DNA of 64,000 nucleotides from Paenarthrobacter sp. JL.01a (GCF_025452095.1 NZ_CP104877.1:2914001-2978000); one strand, 5' to 3'; counted from the stretch's first letter, positions 18,355-26,555 are shown. Numbers and translations are program-made. Notes: generated by a model from the letters alone, not told the origin.

Positions 18355-18372
18355 CAAGATTATTGGTTTTAG
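18348..18372. promoter_or_regulatory. Candidate operator, copy 1 (CTAAA-N15-TTTAG)
   Basis: A 25-bp inverted repeat with arms CTAAA/TTTAG and the inner word CAAGAT after two bases; the arms extend to 8 bp (ATTCTAAA/TTTAGAAT, 18345-18375). It lies between divergent mnmA and the flavoprotein gene and overlaps the latter's -10. A second copy of the same length and spacing occurs at 21589-21613, before the regulator-iscS pair. Confidence 0.65.
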
Positions 18373-18384
18373 AATCGAGCAGAC

Positions 18385-19632
18385 ATGGCACACGAAGCAA
18401 TCGTCATCGTCGGCGGTGGACTGGCAGGCGCCACCGCCGCCAAGACCCTGAGGGCCGAAGGCTACGATGGGGCGCTTACCCTCCTCGCCGCTGAAGCGCG
18501 GCCCCCCTACATCCGCCCTCCTCTCTCCAAGGAATTCCTCCTCGGAAAAGCGGACGAAGAATCCGTGGAGGTGGTCCCTGGGGACTGGTACAGGGAGAAC
18601 GACGTCGAACTCCTCCTTGACGTCAGGGCCACCGGACTTGATCCGGGCAGCCACAGCGTCAGGCTGGCCGATGACCGGGCGCTTCCGTACAGCAAACTGC
18701 TGCTCGCCCCAGGAGCCCAGCCCCGCAGGATCCCCCTGCCCGGGGCGGAGCTGGAGGGCGTCATGACCTTCCGGACCTTCCAGGACAGCCTGAAACTCAG
18801 GTCACTACTGGCCGACGGGGGCCGCAAGGTGGTCATGGTCGGATCCGGTTGGATCGGCATGGAACTCGCTGCCGCTGCGCGCACCTATGGAAACGACGTG
18901 ACCCTGCTCGGCCTCGAAGACATCCCGCTGAGTGCGGCCATAGGACCCGAGCTTGGCGGTTACTTCCGGCGGGTGCATGAAGAACAGGGCGTCAGCTTCC
19001 GCCTGCCTGCGAGCGCGGCCGCCATTGAAGGCCGGCAGGGGCGGGCCACAGCGGTCCGTACCGATTCCGGCGAAACCCTGCCCGCCGACGTCGTGATCAT
19101 CGCCGTGGGCGTCGTCCCGGATACGGCGCTCGCAGAGGATGCCGGGCTGGAACTGAGCAACGGGATCCTGGTGGACGCCGGCCTGCACACCAGTGCCCCG
19201 GACGTATTGGCGGCAGGGGATGCAGCCAACGCCTTGCACCCCTATACCGGCGAGCACCATCGCAGCGAACATTGGGCCAACGCGCTCAATGGCGGGAAAG
19301 TGGCTGCCAAATCCATGCTGGGGAAGGATGCCGTGCTGGATGTAGTTCCGTACTTCTACACGGACCAGTTCACCGTAAGCATGGAGTATTCCGGCTACCC
19401 GTCGCTGGCTTCGGGTGCATCACCGGTGGTCCGTGGCTCCATGGAGGAGGGCAGCTTTATTGCCTTTTGGCTTCAGCAAGACAGGGTTGTTGCTGGAATG
19501 AGCATCAACCAGCGGCGTGTCCAGAAACCCATCAAGGCGCTCATTTCCGGTCGCGTCGCAGTGGATGTCGGCCGCCTCACTGACCCTGGCGTACCCCTGG
19601 AAGAACTGCTGCCAGACGACAACCAGCCATAG
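18385..19632 (+). CDS. FAD-dependent NAD(P)H oxidoreductase, ferredoxin-reductase type
   Basis: A 415-residue flavoprotein of the putidaredoxin/rhodocoxin reductase group. The FAD-binding GGGLAGATAA is at residues 10-19; YIRPPLSKEFL matches the conserved RPPLSK motif; a second nucleotide-binding site (VMVGSGWIGMELAAAA) for NAD(P)H is near residue 150; and DVLAAGDAAN is the second FAD motif. A C-terminal reductase_C-like domain follows. Such enzymes pass electrons to ferredoxins. No ferredoxin or P450 gene is adjacent. It is divergent from mnmA, with the candidate operator between, and converges on iscS with a 7-base gap. Confidence 0.92.
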   Translation: MAHEAIVIVGGGLAGATAAKTLRAEGYDGALTLLAAEARPPYIRPPLSKEFLLGKADEESVEVVPGDWYRENDVELLLDVRATGLDPGSHSVRLADDRALPYSKLLLAPGAQPRRIPLPGAELEGVMTFRTFQDSLKLRSLLADGGRKVVMVGSGWIGMELAAAARTYGNDVTLLGLEDIPLSAAIGPELGGYFRRVHEEQGVSFRLPASAAAIEGRQGRATAVRTDSGETLPADVVIIAVGVVPDTALAEDAGLELSNGILVDAGLHTSAPDVLAAGDAANALHPYTGEHHRSEHWANALNGGKVAAKSMLGKDAVLDVVPYFYTDQFTVSMEYSGYPSLASGASPVVRGSMEEGSFIAFWLQQDRVVAGMSINQRRVQKPIKALISGRVAVDVGRLTDPGVPLEELLPDDNQP

Positions 19633-19639
19633 AGGCAGG

Positions 19640-20863
19640 TTACGCGACACCCCGCCGGGCAACAGTTGCCGCTGTCTGGATGGAGGATTCATGCCCTGCC
19701 ATACCGGCCTGCCGCGCTCTGGCACAGGCCTCGGGAAGTGCTTTCAGCAGCGCATCGACATCAGCTTGGGTGGACGTATGCCCCAGAGTAAAGCGCTGCG
19801 CACCACGGGCAGTGTCCTCATCCATACCCATGGCCAGCAGGACGTGCGATGGCCGCGGCACACCAGCGGTGCATGCCGAGCCCGTCGAGGATTCGACGCC
19901 GGCCAGGTCCAGCAGGAACAGCAGGGAGTCCCCTTCACAGCCGCCGAAGGTGAAGTGTGCGTTGCCGGGAAGCCGCCGCTCCCCGCGGGCGCCGCGCAGC
20001 ACTGCATCGGGAACCGTTTCAAGGACTCCACTGATGAGTTGTTCACGCAGGGCGGTCAGTCGTTCCCGTTCCTCGGGCAGCTTCGCAGTGACTGCTTCCG
20101 CGGCTGCAGCGAACGCGGCAACCGCGGGCGTATCCAACGTTCCGGAGCGGACATCGCGTTCCTGTCCGCCGCCGTGCTGGACAGGGGTCAGCTTGACCGC
20201 CCGGCCGAGGAAGAGCGCGCCCACGCCCACGGGTCCGCCCAGCTTGTGCCCGGATACGGACATGGCAGCAAGGCCGGAGGCACGGAAATCGACGGGTATG
20301 GAGCCGAAAGCCTGCACGGCGTCGGAGTGGACCGGGATGCCGTGTGGCTTGGCCAGTTCCACGATCTCCGCCACGGGCTGGATGGTGCCGACCTCGTTGT
20401 TGGCCCACATCACCGTTATCAGTGCGATCGATTCGGGATCGCGCGAAATCTCGGCTTCAACGACGTCAAGCCGGACCGCACCTTCACTGTCGACCGGAAG
20501 CCAGGTGACGTCCGCGCCTTCATGGCGCTCAAGCCATTCGACGGTGTCCATGACCGCGTGATGTTCGACGGCGGAGCAGAGTATGCGGGTCCGGCGCGGG
20601 TTTTCGTCGCGGCGGGCCCAGTAGAGTCCCTTGACGGCGAGGTTGTCAGCTTCCGTTCCACCCGAAGTGAAGATGACCTCTGAGGGGTGGGCGCCTGCGG
20701 CGGCGGCCAGGGTTTCCCGAGCGTCCTCGACGGCCCGCCTGGCTCGCCGGCCGGCACCGTGCAGGGATGACGGGTTTCCCGTCTTCGCCAACTCGCGCGT
20801 CATGACGGCAAGCGCTGCGGCCGAGAGGGGCGTCGTAGCGGCGTGGTCAAGGTATACAGGCAC
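19640..20863 (-). CDS. iscS: Cysteine desulfurase IscS/NifS
   Basis: A 407-residue PLP enzyme that removes sulfur from cysteine and holds it as a persulfide for Fe-S clusters and thio-tRNA. YLDHAATTPLS opens the protein; HHAVMDT and NNEVGTIQP are PLP-site motifs; Lys207 in SGHKLGG is the Schiff-base lysine; Cys331 in SSTGSACTAG is the sulfur-accepting cysteine on its mobile loop (the short SACTAG loop marks the NifS/IscS group rather than SufS). No IscU is nearby. It follows the SufR-like regulator by 26 bases on the same strand and probably shares its transcript. The desulfurase is a plausible donor for MnmA. Confidence 0.95.
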   Translation of the reverse strand: MPVYLDHAATTPLSAAALAVMTRELAKTGNPSSLHGAGRRARRAVEDARETLAAAAGAHPSEVIFTSGGTEADNLAVKGLYWARRDENPRRTRILCSAVEHHAVMDTVEWLERHEGADVTWLPVDSEGAVRLDVVEAEISRDPESIALITVMWANNEVGTIQPVAEIVELAKPHGIPVHSDAVQAFGSIPVDFRASGLAAMSVSGHKLGGPVGVGALFLGRAVKLTPVQHGGGQERDVRSGTLDTPAVAAFAAAAEAVTAKLPEERERLTALREQLISGVLETVPDAVLRGARGERRLPGNAHFTFGGCEGDSLLFLLDLAGVESSTGSACTAGVPRPSHVLLAMGMDEDTARGAQRFTLGHTSTQADVDALLKALPEACARARQAGMAGHESSIQTAATVARRGVA

Positions 20864-20889
20864 CTTGCCATTCTACCGACGCCTGGGGC

Positions 20890-21573
20890 TCAGGACTCCG
20901 TGATCTCCTGCACAGTGCCGATGCGCGCACAGCAATGTCCCGCACCCGGGTCAAGTATCACGCAATCCTCCGACAGCCCGGACGCCGAAGCCACGCCCGA
21001 GAGGAAGGCTCCATTCATGGTGCAGACGACGTCCTCATGGTCTTGCGACAAACGGTGGAATGGACAGTTGCGCAGACGGTACCCTCCCAAGCCATCAGCC
21101 GACGGCTCGTATCCAAGGTCGCGCAACGCACCGGGCAAGTCTCCGGGCTTGCCTGACTCACGGCCCTTGCCGCGGGCAACATCAATGAGAGCTGCGCCTA
21201 CGGGAATGCCCTCCGCAGTGGAGCGTGAGATCGCCCCGGCCATGAGATGGCCGGCGAGGTCATAGTTCCGTTCGGGGATGGAGGCGGACACTTCCTGGAC
21301 TTCGGGGCTGTAGAGCTTCGCCGGCCGGCCTGAGCCAGGCCCCGCCTTGTGCGCGGCCTTCCTGAATTCAACCCTCAGGATGCCCTCCCGGGCCAACCGC
21401 TCCAGGTGGAACGATGCAGTGCTGCGTGGAAGATCCATGGCAGCCGCAGCCTCGTCCCGCCCTACCGGTTCCGGAGCCGCAAGGACGTATTCAAAAAGAC
21501 GGCGACGGTGGTCGTCGCCCAAGGAGGCTACTGCCGCGATTCTTCTGGTCCACGGAAGACCGGATGCGCTCAT
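20890..21573 (-). CDS. SufR-like HTH regulator with C-terminal cysteine cluster
   Basis: A 227-residue regulator. The N-terminal half is a winged helix (GDDHRRRLFEYVL, AAAAMDLPRSTASFHLERL, then a GPGSGRPAKLY wing). The C-terminal half carries Cys170, Cys184, Cys204, Cys214 and Cys215 in the blocks NCPFHRL, VVCTMNGAFLSG and EDCVILDPGAGHCC (spacing CX13CX19CX9CC). This pattern and the GRPAKLY wing resemble SufR-type Fe-S-sensing repressors, so an Fe-S cofactor is inferred. It lies directly upstream of iscS and a candidate operator sits just upstream of its own start. GTG at 21579 is an alternative start; no strong ribosome binding site is visible. Confidence 0.87.
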   Translation of the reverse strand: MSASGLPWTRRIAAVASLGDDHRRRLFEYVLAAPEPVGRDEAAAAMDLPRSTASFHLERLAREGILRVEFRKAAHKAGPGSGRPAKLYSPEVQEVSASIPERNYDLAGHLMAGAISRSTAEGIPVGAALIDVARGKGRESGKPGDLPGALRDLGYEPSADGLGGYRLRNCPFHRLSQDHEDVVCTMNGAFLSGVASASGLSEDCVILDPGAGHCCARIGTVQEITES

Positions 21574-21588
21574 GCCCACAGGATAACT

Positions 21589-21613
21589 CTAAAAACAAGA
21601 TCCATTGCTTTAG
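21589..21613. promoter_or_regulatory. Candidate operator, copy 2 (CTAAA-N15-TTTAG)
   Basis: A 25-bp element with the same CTAAA/TTTAG arms and the same inner CAAGAT word as copy 1 at 18348-18372, ending 16 bases before the regulator's ATG. Its position fits autoregulation of the SufR-like gene and iscS. The two copies agree in arm sequence, total length and inner word but differ at most other inner bases. Confidence 0.65.
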
Positions 21614-21640
21614 TGATACGCCGAATCCCCGGCAAGGGGT

Positions 21641-22315
21641 TCAGGACGGCGGAATCACCGCGAGCTTGGCTTGGACATCGGCCCGGGCCGTTGCCAGGAC
21701 AGCGTCACTTGGGCACGCCAGGGAGATATAGACCGAGGACGCAGGGGCACTGAACAGCCTGGCAAACACCACCACCGGCTTGCTGCCCGAAGCCCCGGAT
21801 GACTCCAAGGACAGGAACTCCACGCTGTGCTTGGGCTTGTCCGAATCCTGGCCCCACGGCAACGACGCCGGCTTCAGCGTCTCCACGTCGATTGCCGAAT
21901 TCAGGTAGTGAAACAGGGCCTTGGTGGAAGCAGTATCGTCACCGGCCACAACCAGTGGACTTTGGTTCACGCTAACGCGGGCGGCGAGCGTGCATCCGTC
22001 GGTTTTCCTGTACAGGACCTCGCCCTGCAAGCCGGAGTGCACCAAGGACCAGCCCGGCACTTCTTCCAGCTTGCCGGCCACAGTCACGGGATCACCGGGA
22101 GCCAGGGTGCCACCGGCCGCCAACGGCAGGTCCTTCGCAGCCACGGCCTCGGCATCATGCCCGGGCGTAATGGTAGGGGTCGCGAGGGTTGATTCCGACG
22201 GCGAGGGCTTGGGCGCCGTTGGGTCGGGAACATTCACGCTGCAGGCAGCCAGCACAACACCGACGGTTCCCAAGGCAGCCGCCCCCGCCAGCCGCCGTCG
22301 AACACTGAACGCCAC
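21641..22315 (-). CDS. Putative lipoprotein of unknown function
   Basis: A 224-residue secreted protein. The signal peptide (RRRLAGAAALGTVGVVL) ends in a LAAC lipobox, then a Pro/Ser/Thr-rich linker (about 20 residues) and a mixed alpha/beta domain. I do not recognise the family; the domain could be an SRPBCC- or lipoprotein-type sensor fold. GTG at 22315 is chosen because AGGGGGAG lies upstream and it gives a compact signal peptide; an upstream start at 22372 adds an implausible basic leader. It lies between the lipid-kinase gene and the SufR-like regulator, all on the minus strand. Confidence 0.82.
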   Translation of the reverse strand: MAFSVRRRLAGAAALGTVGVVLAACSVNVPDPTAPKPSPSESTLATPTITPGHDAEAVAAKDLPLAAGGTLAPGDPVTVAGKLEEVPGWSLVHSGLQGEVLYRKTDGCTLAARVSVNQSPLVVAGDDTASTKALFHYLNSAIDVETLKPASLPWGQDSDKPKHSVEFLSLESSGASGSKPVVVFARLFSAPASSVYISLACPSDAVLATARADVQAKLAVIPPS

Positions 22316-22398
22316 CTGTTTCTCCCCCTGTTTGTCCTGCCGCCTGCCGGGTCTGAGTCTAACCGTACGCAACCGAACCTCCGGCCAGCCGAAACAAA

Positions 22399-23331
22399 CT
22401 ACGCAAGAACCCGCAAGGCCAGTGGCAGGAGATCGATATCAACGGGCAAGGGAGCAACGCGTTCACCATCGGCATACGCCACCACGCCCGCGGCTTCCAA
22501 GCGCACCGTGCGGACACGGCGGATCTCCACCTCCGGCCTGCCTGTGTGCTTGCCCGCGAAGACCTTGGGGAAGATGGACAGGAACTTCAGCCGTGACAAC
22601 GGCTTCACCACAAAGAGATCCAGCCACCCGTCATCGGGCAACGCGTCCGGGGTGATCCGCATGCCACCGCCGATTGATTGCCCGTTTGCGACCGAAATCA
22701 GGAGCGCACGCTGGTTCCACCGCACGTCGTCGGCAACCACCGTGTATTCAGTGCGCCTGAAAGAACCGAGCTCCCGCAGCATCGCCAGGTTGTAGCGGCT
22801 TTTCCCCCGAGGCCAACGCCACGAGTTGGCGCGCTCGTTCACAGCGGCATCGAAGCCAGCTGACAGTACCCCTGCGAAGTGGGTGGTACGCCCGTCCGCC
22901 CGGACCCTGCCGACGTCGATCCTCCGCCCGCCGGTGACCAATGCGTCGAGAATCCGCTGGCACGCTTCAGCTGGACTGTTCAATGGAAGACCCAGCAACC
23001 TCGCCACGTCGTTGCCCGTGCCAGTGGGAATGATGCCAAGCGGTACCTGCAGTCCGGCGAGCGCGTTCACCCCCAAATGGACCATGCCATCGCCACCGGC
23101 CACCACCAGCGCATCCATCCCCGGACCGGCAGACAGCGCCTCCCGCACCAGCGCCTCCAGCGCTTCATAGTCATCAGCTTCGAGGACGACGACGGCCCGG
23201 CCGGCGGCGCGAAAATACGCGGCGGCCCGGTCCCCCACTCCACTGGAACGCCCGAAGGAGGCCGCAGGGTTGATGGCCAGCAGAATCTTGCCCTGCGCGT
23301 GGGGGGCCCGTGGATGTTTCGGAGGATTCAC
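22399..23331 (-). CDS. Diacylglycerol kinase-family lipid kinase
   Basis: A 310-residue DagK/YegS/sphingosine-kinase-type enzyme that phosphorylates a lipid hydroxyl with ATP. The N-terminal LLAINPAASFGRSSG is the phosphate-binding start, GGDGMVHLGVN is the GGDGT-type nucleotide motif, and IIPTGTGNDVARLLGL completes the catalytic core. The C-terminal half, with GGGMRITPDALPDDGWLDLF, is the usual second beta domain. No membrane helix is seen, as for soluble relatives. Substrate not determined: diacylglycerol and phosphatidylglycerol are both used in this family. Confidence 0.93.
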   Translation of the reverse strand: MNPPKHPRAPHAQGKILLAINPAASFGRSSGVGDRAAAYFRAAGRAVVVLEADDYEALEALVREALSAGPGMDALVVAGGDGMVHLGVNALAGLQVPLGIIPTGTGNDVARLLGLPLNSPAEACQRILDALVTGGRRIDVGRVRADGRTTHFAGVLSAGFDAAVNERANSWRWPRGKSRYNLAMLRELGSFRRTEYTVVADDVRWNQRALLISVANGQSIGGGMRITPDALPDDGWLDLFVVKPLSRLKFLSIFPKVFAGKHTGRPEVEIRRVRTVRLEAAGVVAYADGERVAPLPVDIDLLPLALRVLA

Positions 23332-23451
23332 AGCCCGAATTATGCCAGTCGGGAACCACGGCCCCGGGTGCCTGCGTTCACATAGTGGCTGGATAAACTT
23401 GCCAATACCGCCCTGATGGGGGCGGCCGTCAACTCAGAGAAGGGCCCGTGC

Positions 23452-24393
23452 TTGGCCGAGGGCAGCAGTTCGCACTATCAGGTTCTCCATGTCGCCGTCA
23501 CCGCGACAGACAAGGAGATCAAAGTGGCCTACCGCAAGGCTGCCCGGAAAGCACACCCCGATCACGGGGGCGAGGCCGAGATGTTCCGGCGCGTGACTCT
23601 GGCGTACGAGACACTCATCGACCCCCAGCGCCGGGCCGAATACGACCGCCGTTACGCCAGCGGAGCAACCGGACGCACCCAGGCGCGCCCGGGTGACTAC
23701 ACCGGAGCTGCTTCGCCGGCATCCTCGGCGACAACCAACGTCAAGCGACCACATACGCAACGCAATACTGCCGGGGATCCGCCAGTCTACGTTCCTGCCT
23801 TTGACGACCCCAACGAAGTCCCGCTGATCCCCGCGGCGGAAGCGGCCCTGCAAGTCCACGGACTCCCCCGCAAACGCGGAATCTTCGGAGCAGAGGCCCG
23901 CATCCAACGCGAAATGCGCACGGTCCAGCTCATCAGCCGCCAGGTCCTGCCGGCCATCCCGGCAGCTCGCCTGATCAACGGCCTGCGCTCGCCCTCGGAC
24001 AACAACCACATCGACCACGCCGTCCTGTCCGGCTACAGGCTGGCCTTGGTCGGTTCCATGCTGCTGCCCAAAGGCGCGTACGCCTGGGATGGCCACTCAC
24101 TGCGCCATGGCGGCCGTTCGGTCGCTCCCCCGCAACTGGCCCACATTGTCCGCCACATGCAGGAGATCTTCCCGGAACTGAACGTCACCGGCTGGGTAGT
24201 CCTGCACGGACCGGACGGCAACCTGCATGAACCCGTCATCGACCAGTACGGAAAGGGCAATGCGGGCAGCGCCGTTGAAATCGTCAACGGCGCTGGGCTC
24301 GTCCGGGGCCTCAAGCAATTCCTCAGTTCAGGACCCGCGCCCAACACGGTGGTGGTACCGGTGCTGGCCAGGCTTCTTCGGGGCATGCACTAG
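23452..24393 (+). CDS. J-domain protein with a C-terminal NERD-like region
   Basis: A ~313-residue protein. Residues 4-67 are a J domain: HYQVLHVAVTATDKEIKVAYRK, then HPD in RKAHPDHGG, then AYETLIDPQRRAEYDRRY; it should stimulate a DnaK ATPase. A ~60-residue disordered linker follows. The rest (FGAEARIQREMRTVQLI, then NHIDHAVLSGYRLALVG) resembles the NERD nuclease-related fold, with the aspartate of IDHAVL at the expected place; the downstream catalytic Glu-x-Lys is not obvious. The TTG at 23452 is proposed because GAGAAGGG lies seven bases before it; an in-frame ATG at 23416 has no visible ribosome binding site. trmL begins 51 bases downstream. Confidence 0.82.
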   Translation: MAEGSSSHYQVLHVAVTATDKEIKVAYRKAARKAHPDHGGEAEMFRRVTLAYETLIDPQRRAEYDRRYASGATGRTQARPGDYTGAASPASSATTNVKRPHTQRNTAGDPPVYVPAFDDPNEVPLIPAAEAALQVHGLPRKRGIFGAEARIQREMRTVQLISRQVLPAIPAARLINGLRSPSDNNHIDHAVLSGYRLALVGSMLLPKGAYAWDGHSLRHGGRSVAPPQLAHIVRHMQEIFPELNVTGWVVLHGPDGNLHEPVIDQYGKGNAGSAVEIVNGAGLVRGLKQFLSSGPAPNTVVVPVLARLLRGMH

Positions 24394-24444
24394 TCGGCAC
24401 GGTCCTGGTCGGACGCCCAACACGCGGCTGACTAAGATGGGACG

Positions 24445-24912
24445 GTGTTCCGCATCCTTTTCCACACTCCAGAAATCCCGGGCAATACCGGCAACGCCAT
24501 CCGCCTCGCCGCCATCACGGGCGCCGAGCTGCACCTGGTGGAGCCCCTTGGTTTCGATTTCTCCGACGCCAAGCTTCGCAGGGCCGGCCTTGATTACCAC
24601 GACCTCGCCGTGGTGACAGTGCACAAAGACATCGAGGCTGCCTGGGAAGCCCTGCAACCGGAGAGGGTCTTCGCCTACACCTCCGACGGCGAGACGTCCT
24701 ACACGGATATCGAATACCGCGCAGGCGATGTGCTGATGTTCGGACCGGAATCTGTAGGCCTTCCCCAGTGGCTGAAGCAGGATCCGCACGTCACCGCACG
24801 CGTTCGCCTCCCCATGAGGCCATCCCTGCGCTCGCTCAACCTCGCAAATGCCGCTTCGATCGCAGTGTTCGAAGCCTGGCGGCAGAACGGGTTCGCCGGC
24901 GCCAAACTGTAA
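24445..24912 (+). CDS. trmL: tRNA (cytidine/uridine(34)-2'-O)-methyltransferase TrmL
   Basis: A 155-residue SPOUT methyltransferase that puts a 2'-O-methyl group on the wobble base of leucine tRNAs, using S-adenosylmethionine. PEIPGNTGNAIRLAA is the N-terminal signature, LVEPLGFDFSDAKLRRAGLDY is the TrmL/CspR-specific block, and MFGPESVGLP plus RPSLRSLNLANAASIAVFE form the trefoil-knot cofactor site. The length (~155) is typical. GTG start; no paralog is seen nearby. Confidence 0.95.
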   Translation: MFRILFHTPEIPGNTGNAIRLAAITGAELHLVEPLGFDFSDAKLRRAGLDYHDLAVVTVHKDIEAAWEALQPERVFAYTSDGETSYTDIEYRAGDVLMFGPESVGLPQWLKQDPHVTARVRLPMRPSLRSLNLANAASIAVFEAWRQNGFAGAKL

Positions 24913-24913
24913 C

Positions 24914-24940
24914 CCATCCACGGCGGCCGCAGCACCGAAT
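24914..24940 (+). promoter_or_regulatory. SigK-type ECF promoter upstream of sigK
   Basis: CCATCC (24914-24919), a 15-base spacer and CCGAAT (24935-24940) match the -35 and -10 words known for mycobacterial SigK promoters. It begins one base after the trmL stop and ends 49 bases before the GTG of sigK, so the sigma factor probably activates its own operon. Confidence 0.65.
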
Positions 24941-24989
24941 GACTTATGCAGGGACAACCCCGCACAGGACATTCTTGGAGGGAGCCTCC

Positions 24990-25706
24990 GTGAGCGCGTT
25001 GCAGACAAGGGCCACAACGACACGCGGCCATGCCGCCGCGCTGGCGACGCCGCTCCTCGATGCTGACGGTTTCAAACGGGACAACATATGCTGGACAGTA
25101 ATGGACACCCCCAACAACCCCGGCCCCCCGGTCTTCGAAGCCACCGGCACTGCCAGCGACCTCAACACGCAGTTGACCAGCCTGCTGGAACTCATGGCAG
25201 CAGGAGACCAGCAGGCGTTTGCCGAATTCTACGCACTGACCTCCCGGCGCGTCTTTGGCATGGCCAGGCGCGTACTCATTGATCCCGATTTCAGCGAGGA
25301 TGCCACCCAGGAGGTCTACATCCAGGTCTGGCAAGGCGCAGCAAACTTTGATCGAGCCGCTGGAACTCCTTTGGCTTGGCTCATGACCATCGCACATCGC
25401 CGGGCCATTGACCGAGTCCGGGCAGTCCAGGCCGCAACCGACCGGGAAGCCAGGTACGGTGCCGCGAGCCAGGACCTGGACCGGGACCTCGTTGCGGAGG
25501 AAGCAGATACCAACCTGGAGGCCGAGGCAGTGAGCCGCTGCCTTGGTACCCTGACGGACACCCAGCGTGAATCCGTCCGCCTGGCTTACTACGGTGGCCT
25601 CACCTACCGTGAAGTGGCTGAACACCTTGGCGCCGCAGTCCCAACCATCAAGTCGCGCATCCGCGATGGACTGCTGCGCCTGAAGACCTGCCTGGGGGTG
25701 GGCTGA
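24990..25706 (+). CDS. sigK: ECF RNA polymerase sigma factor, SigK type
   Basis: A 238-residue ECF sigma factor. Region 2 spans FAEFYALTSRRVFGMARRV through TQEVYIQVWQGAANFD and LAWLMTIAHRRAIDRVR; region 4 is LTDTQRESVRLAYYGGLTY followed by the REVAEHLGAAVPTIKSR helix-turn-helix. The anti-sigma gene rskA starts just after the stop. Two starts are possible: GTG 24990, preceded by GGAGGGAG, and ATG 25101, which would give 201 residues (closer to the family length) but lacks a good ribosome binding site. The first ~45 residues of the long form show no homology I recognise. Activity should be held in check by RskA until an envelope signal frees it. Confidence 0.93.
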   Translation: MSALQTRATTTRGHAAALATPLLDADGFKRDNICWTVMDTPNNPGPPVFEATGTASDLNTQLTSLLELMAAGDQQAFAEFYALTSRRVFGMARRVLIDPDFSEDATQEVYIQVWQGAANFDRAAGTPLAWLMTIAHRRAIDRVRAVQAATDREARYGAASQDLDRDLVAEEADTNLEAEAVSRCLGTLTDTQRESVRLAYYGGLTYREVAEHLGAAVPTIKSRIRDGLLRLKTCLGVG

Positions 25707-25707
25707 C

Positions 25708-26538
25708 ATGACCGAAAATACCGGTGGAGGCTTTATCCGCAGAATGTTTGCCAACGACATCGCCACAGACCTGGCTGAGGGCCGGATCCTCGAACTGGCC
25801 GAAATCTATGCCTTGGACGCGCTCAGCGACGAAGAACGGGACGCGATCGACCACTACATCAAGGACGCCCCGGAACGTGCCGAATTCCTTGAACGGGTGC
25901 GCGCGGCGCGCGAGACATTGGCTGTGAGCTTCACCGCCGAGGAGGAACCTCCGGCAGGCCTCTTCGACAACATCATGGAACGCATCGCCAAGGAGACGGC
26001 CGCCCCGGCTGCAGCAGATCCGGCCGCGCCGGCGGCGGAGGCTGCCGCCGTCGATGAGCTCGCGGCCGCCAGGGCCAAACGCGAAGAGCGTCGGCAGTCC
26101 GGCGCGCGCCGCTGGATCATCGGCGCCGCAGCGGCAGCCGTCATTGCCCTTGGTGGCATTGGCGTGGGTGCCTACGTCGCGGAGCAGAACGATCCCGTCA
26201 ACCAGGTGCTCCAGGCCCAGGACGTGCAGAAGCAGTCAGCGTCCGTTCCCGGCGGCGGTACTGCCACGATTTCCGCATCCTCGGCCAAGGATTCGTTCGT
26301 GGTCCTGATGGACGGCGTTGCACCCGCCCCGGAAGGCAAGGTCTACCAGCTGTGGACGCTGCCCAAGGACGGCTCAGCGCCGGTTCCCCAAGGCACCATG
26401 GACGCCCAGACCCTGTCCAAGCCGGCCGTGGTGAAGGGCCTGTCGTCGGCCTCGTCGGTGGCCATAACGGTCGAGCCGGCCGGCGGATCGCGCGCCCCTA
26501 CCAGCGCGCCGGTCCTGGTGGTGGCCCTCAGCGCCTAA
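25708..26538 (+). CDS. rskA: Membrane anti-sigma-K factor RskA
   Basis: A 276-residue membrane protein. The cytoplasmic N-terminal domain (LELAEIYALDALSDEERDAIDHYI) is the sigma-binding fold of RskA-type anti-sigma factors and lacks the zinc Cys pair of ZAS proteins. An Ala-rich linker leads to one membrane helix at about residues 136-158. The outer domain has the RskA C-terminal motifs (VLMDGVAPAPEGKVYQLWTL and AITVEPAGGSRAPTSAP). Known RskA is destroyed by site-1/site-2 proteolysis to release SigK. It starts one base after the sigK stop. Confidence 0.94.
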   Translation: MTENTGGGFIRRMFANDIATDLAEGRILELAEIYALDALSDEERDAIDHYIKDAPERAEFLERVRAARETLAVSFTAEEEPPAGLFDNIMERIAKETAAPAAADPAAPAAEAAAVDELAAARAKREERRQSGARRWIIGAAAAAVIALGGIGVGAYVAEQNDPVNQVLQAQDVQKQSASVPGGGTATISASSAKDSFVVLMDGVAPAPEGKVYQLWTLPKDGSAPVPQGTMDAQTLSKPAVVKGLSSASSVAITVEPAGGSRAPTSAPVLVVALSA

Positions 26539-26555
26539 GCCGGGGGGATTAACGC

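Noticed and set aside
23416..23451. ATG at 23416 as start of the J-domain gene
   Set aside because: No ribosome binding site before it, while GAGAAGGG lies ahead of the TTG at 23452 directly before the J domain; kept only as an alternative.
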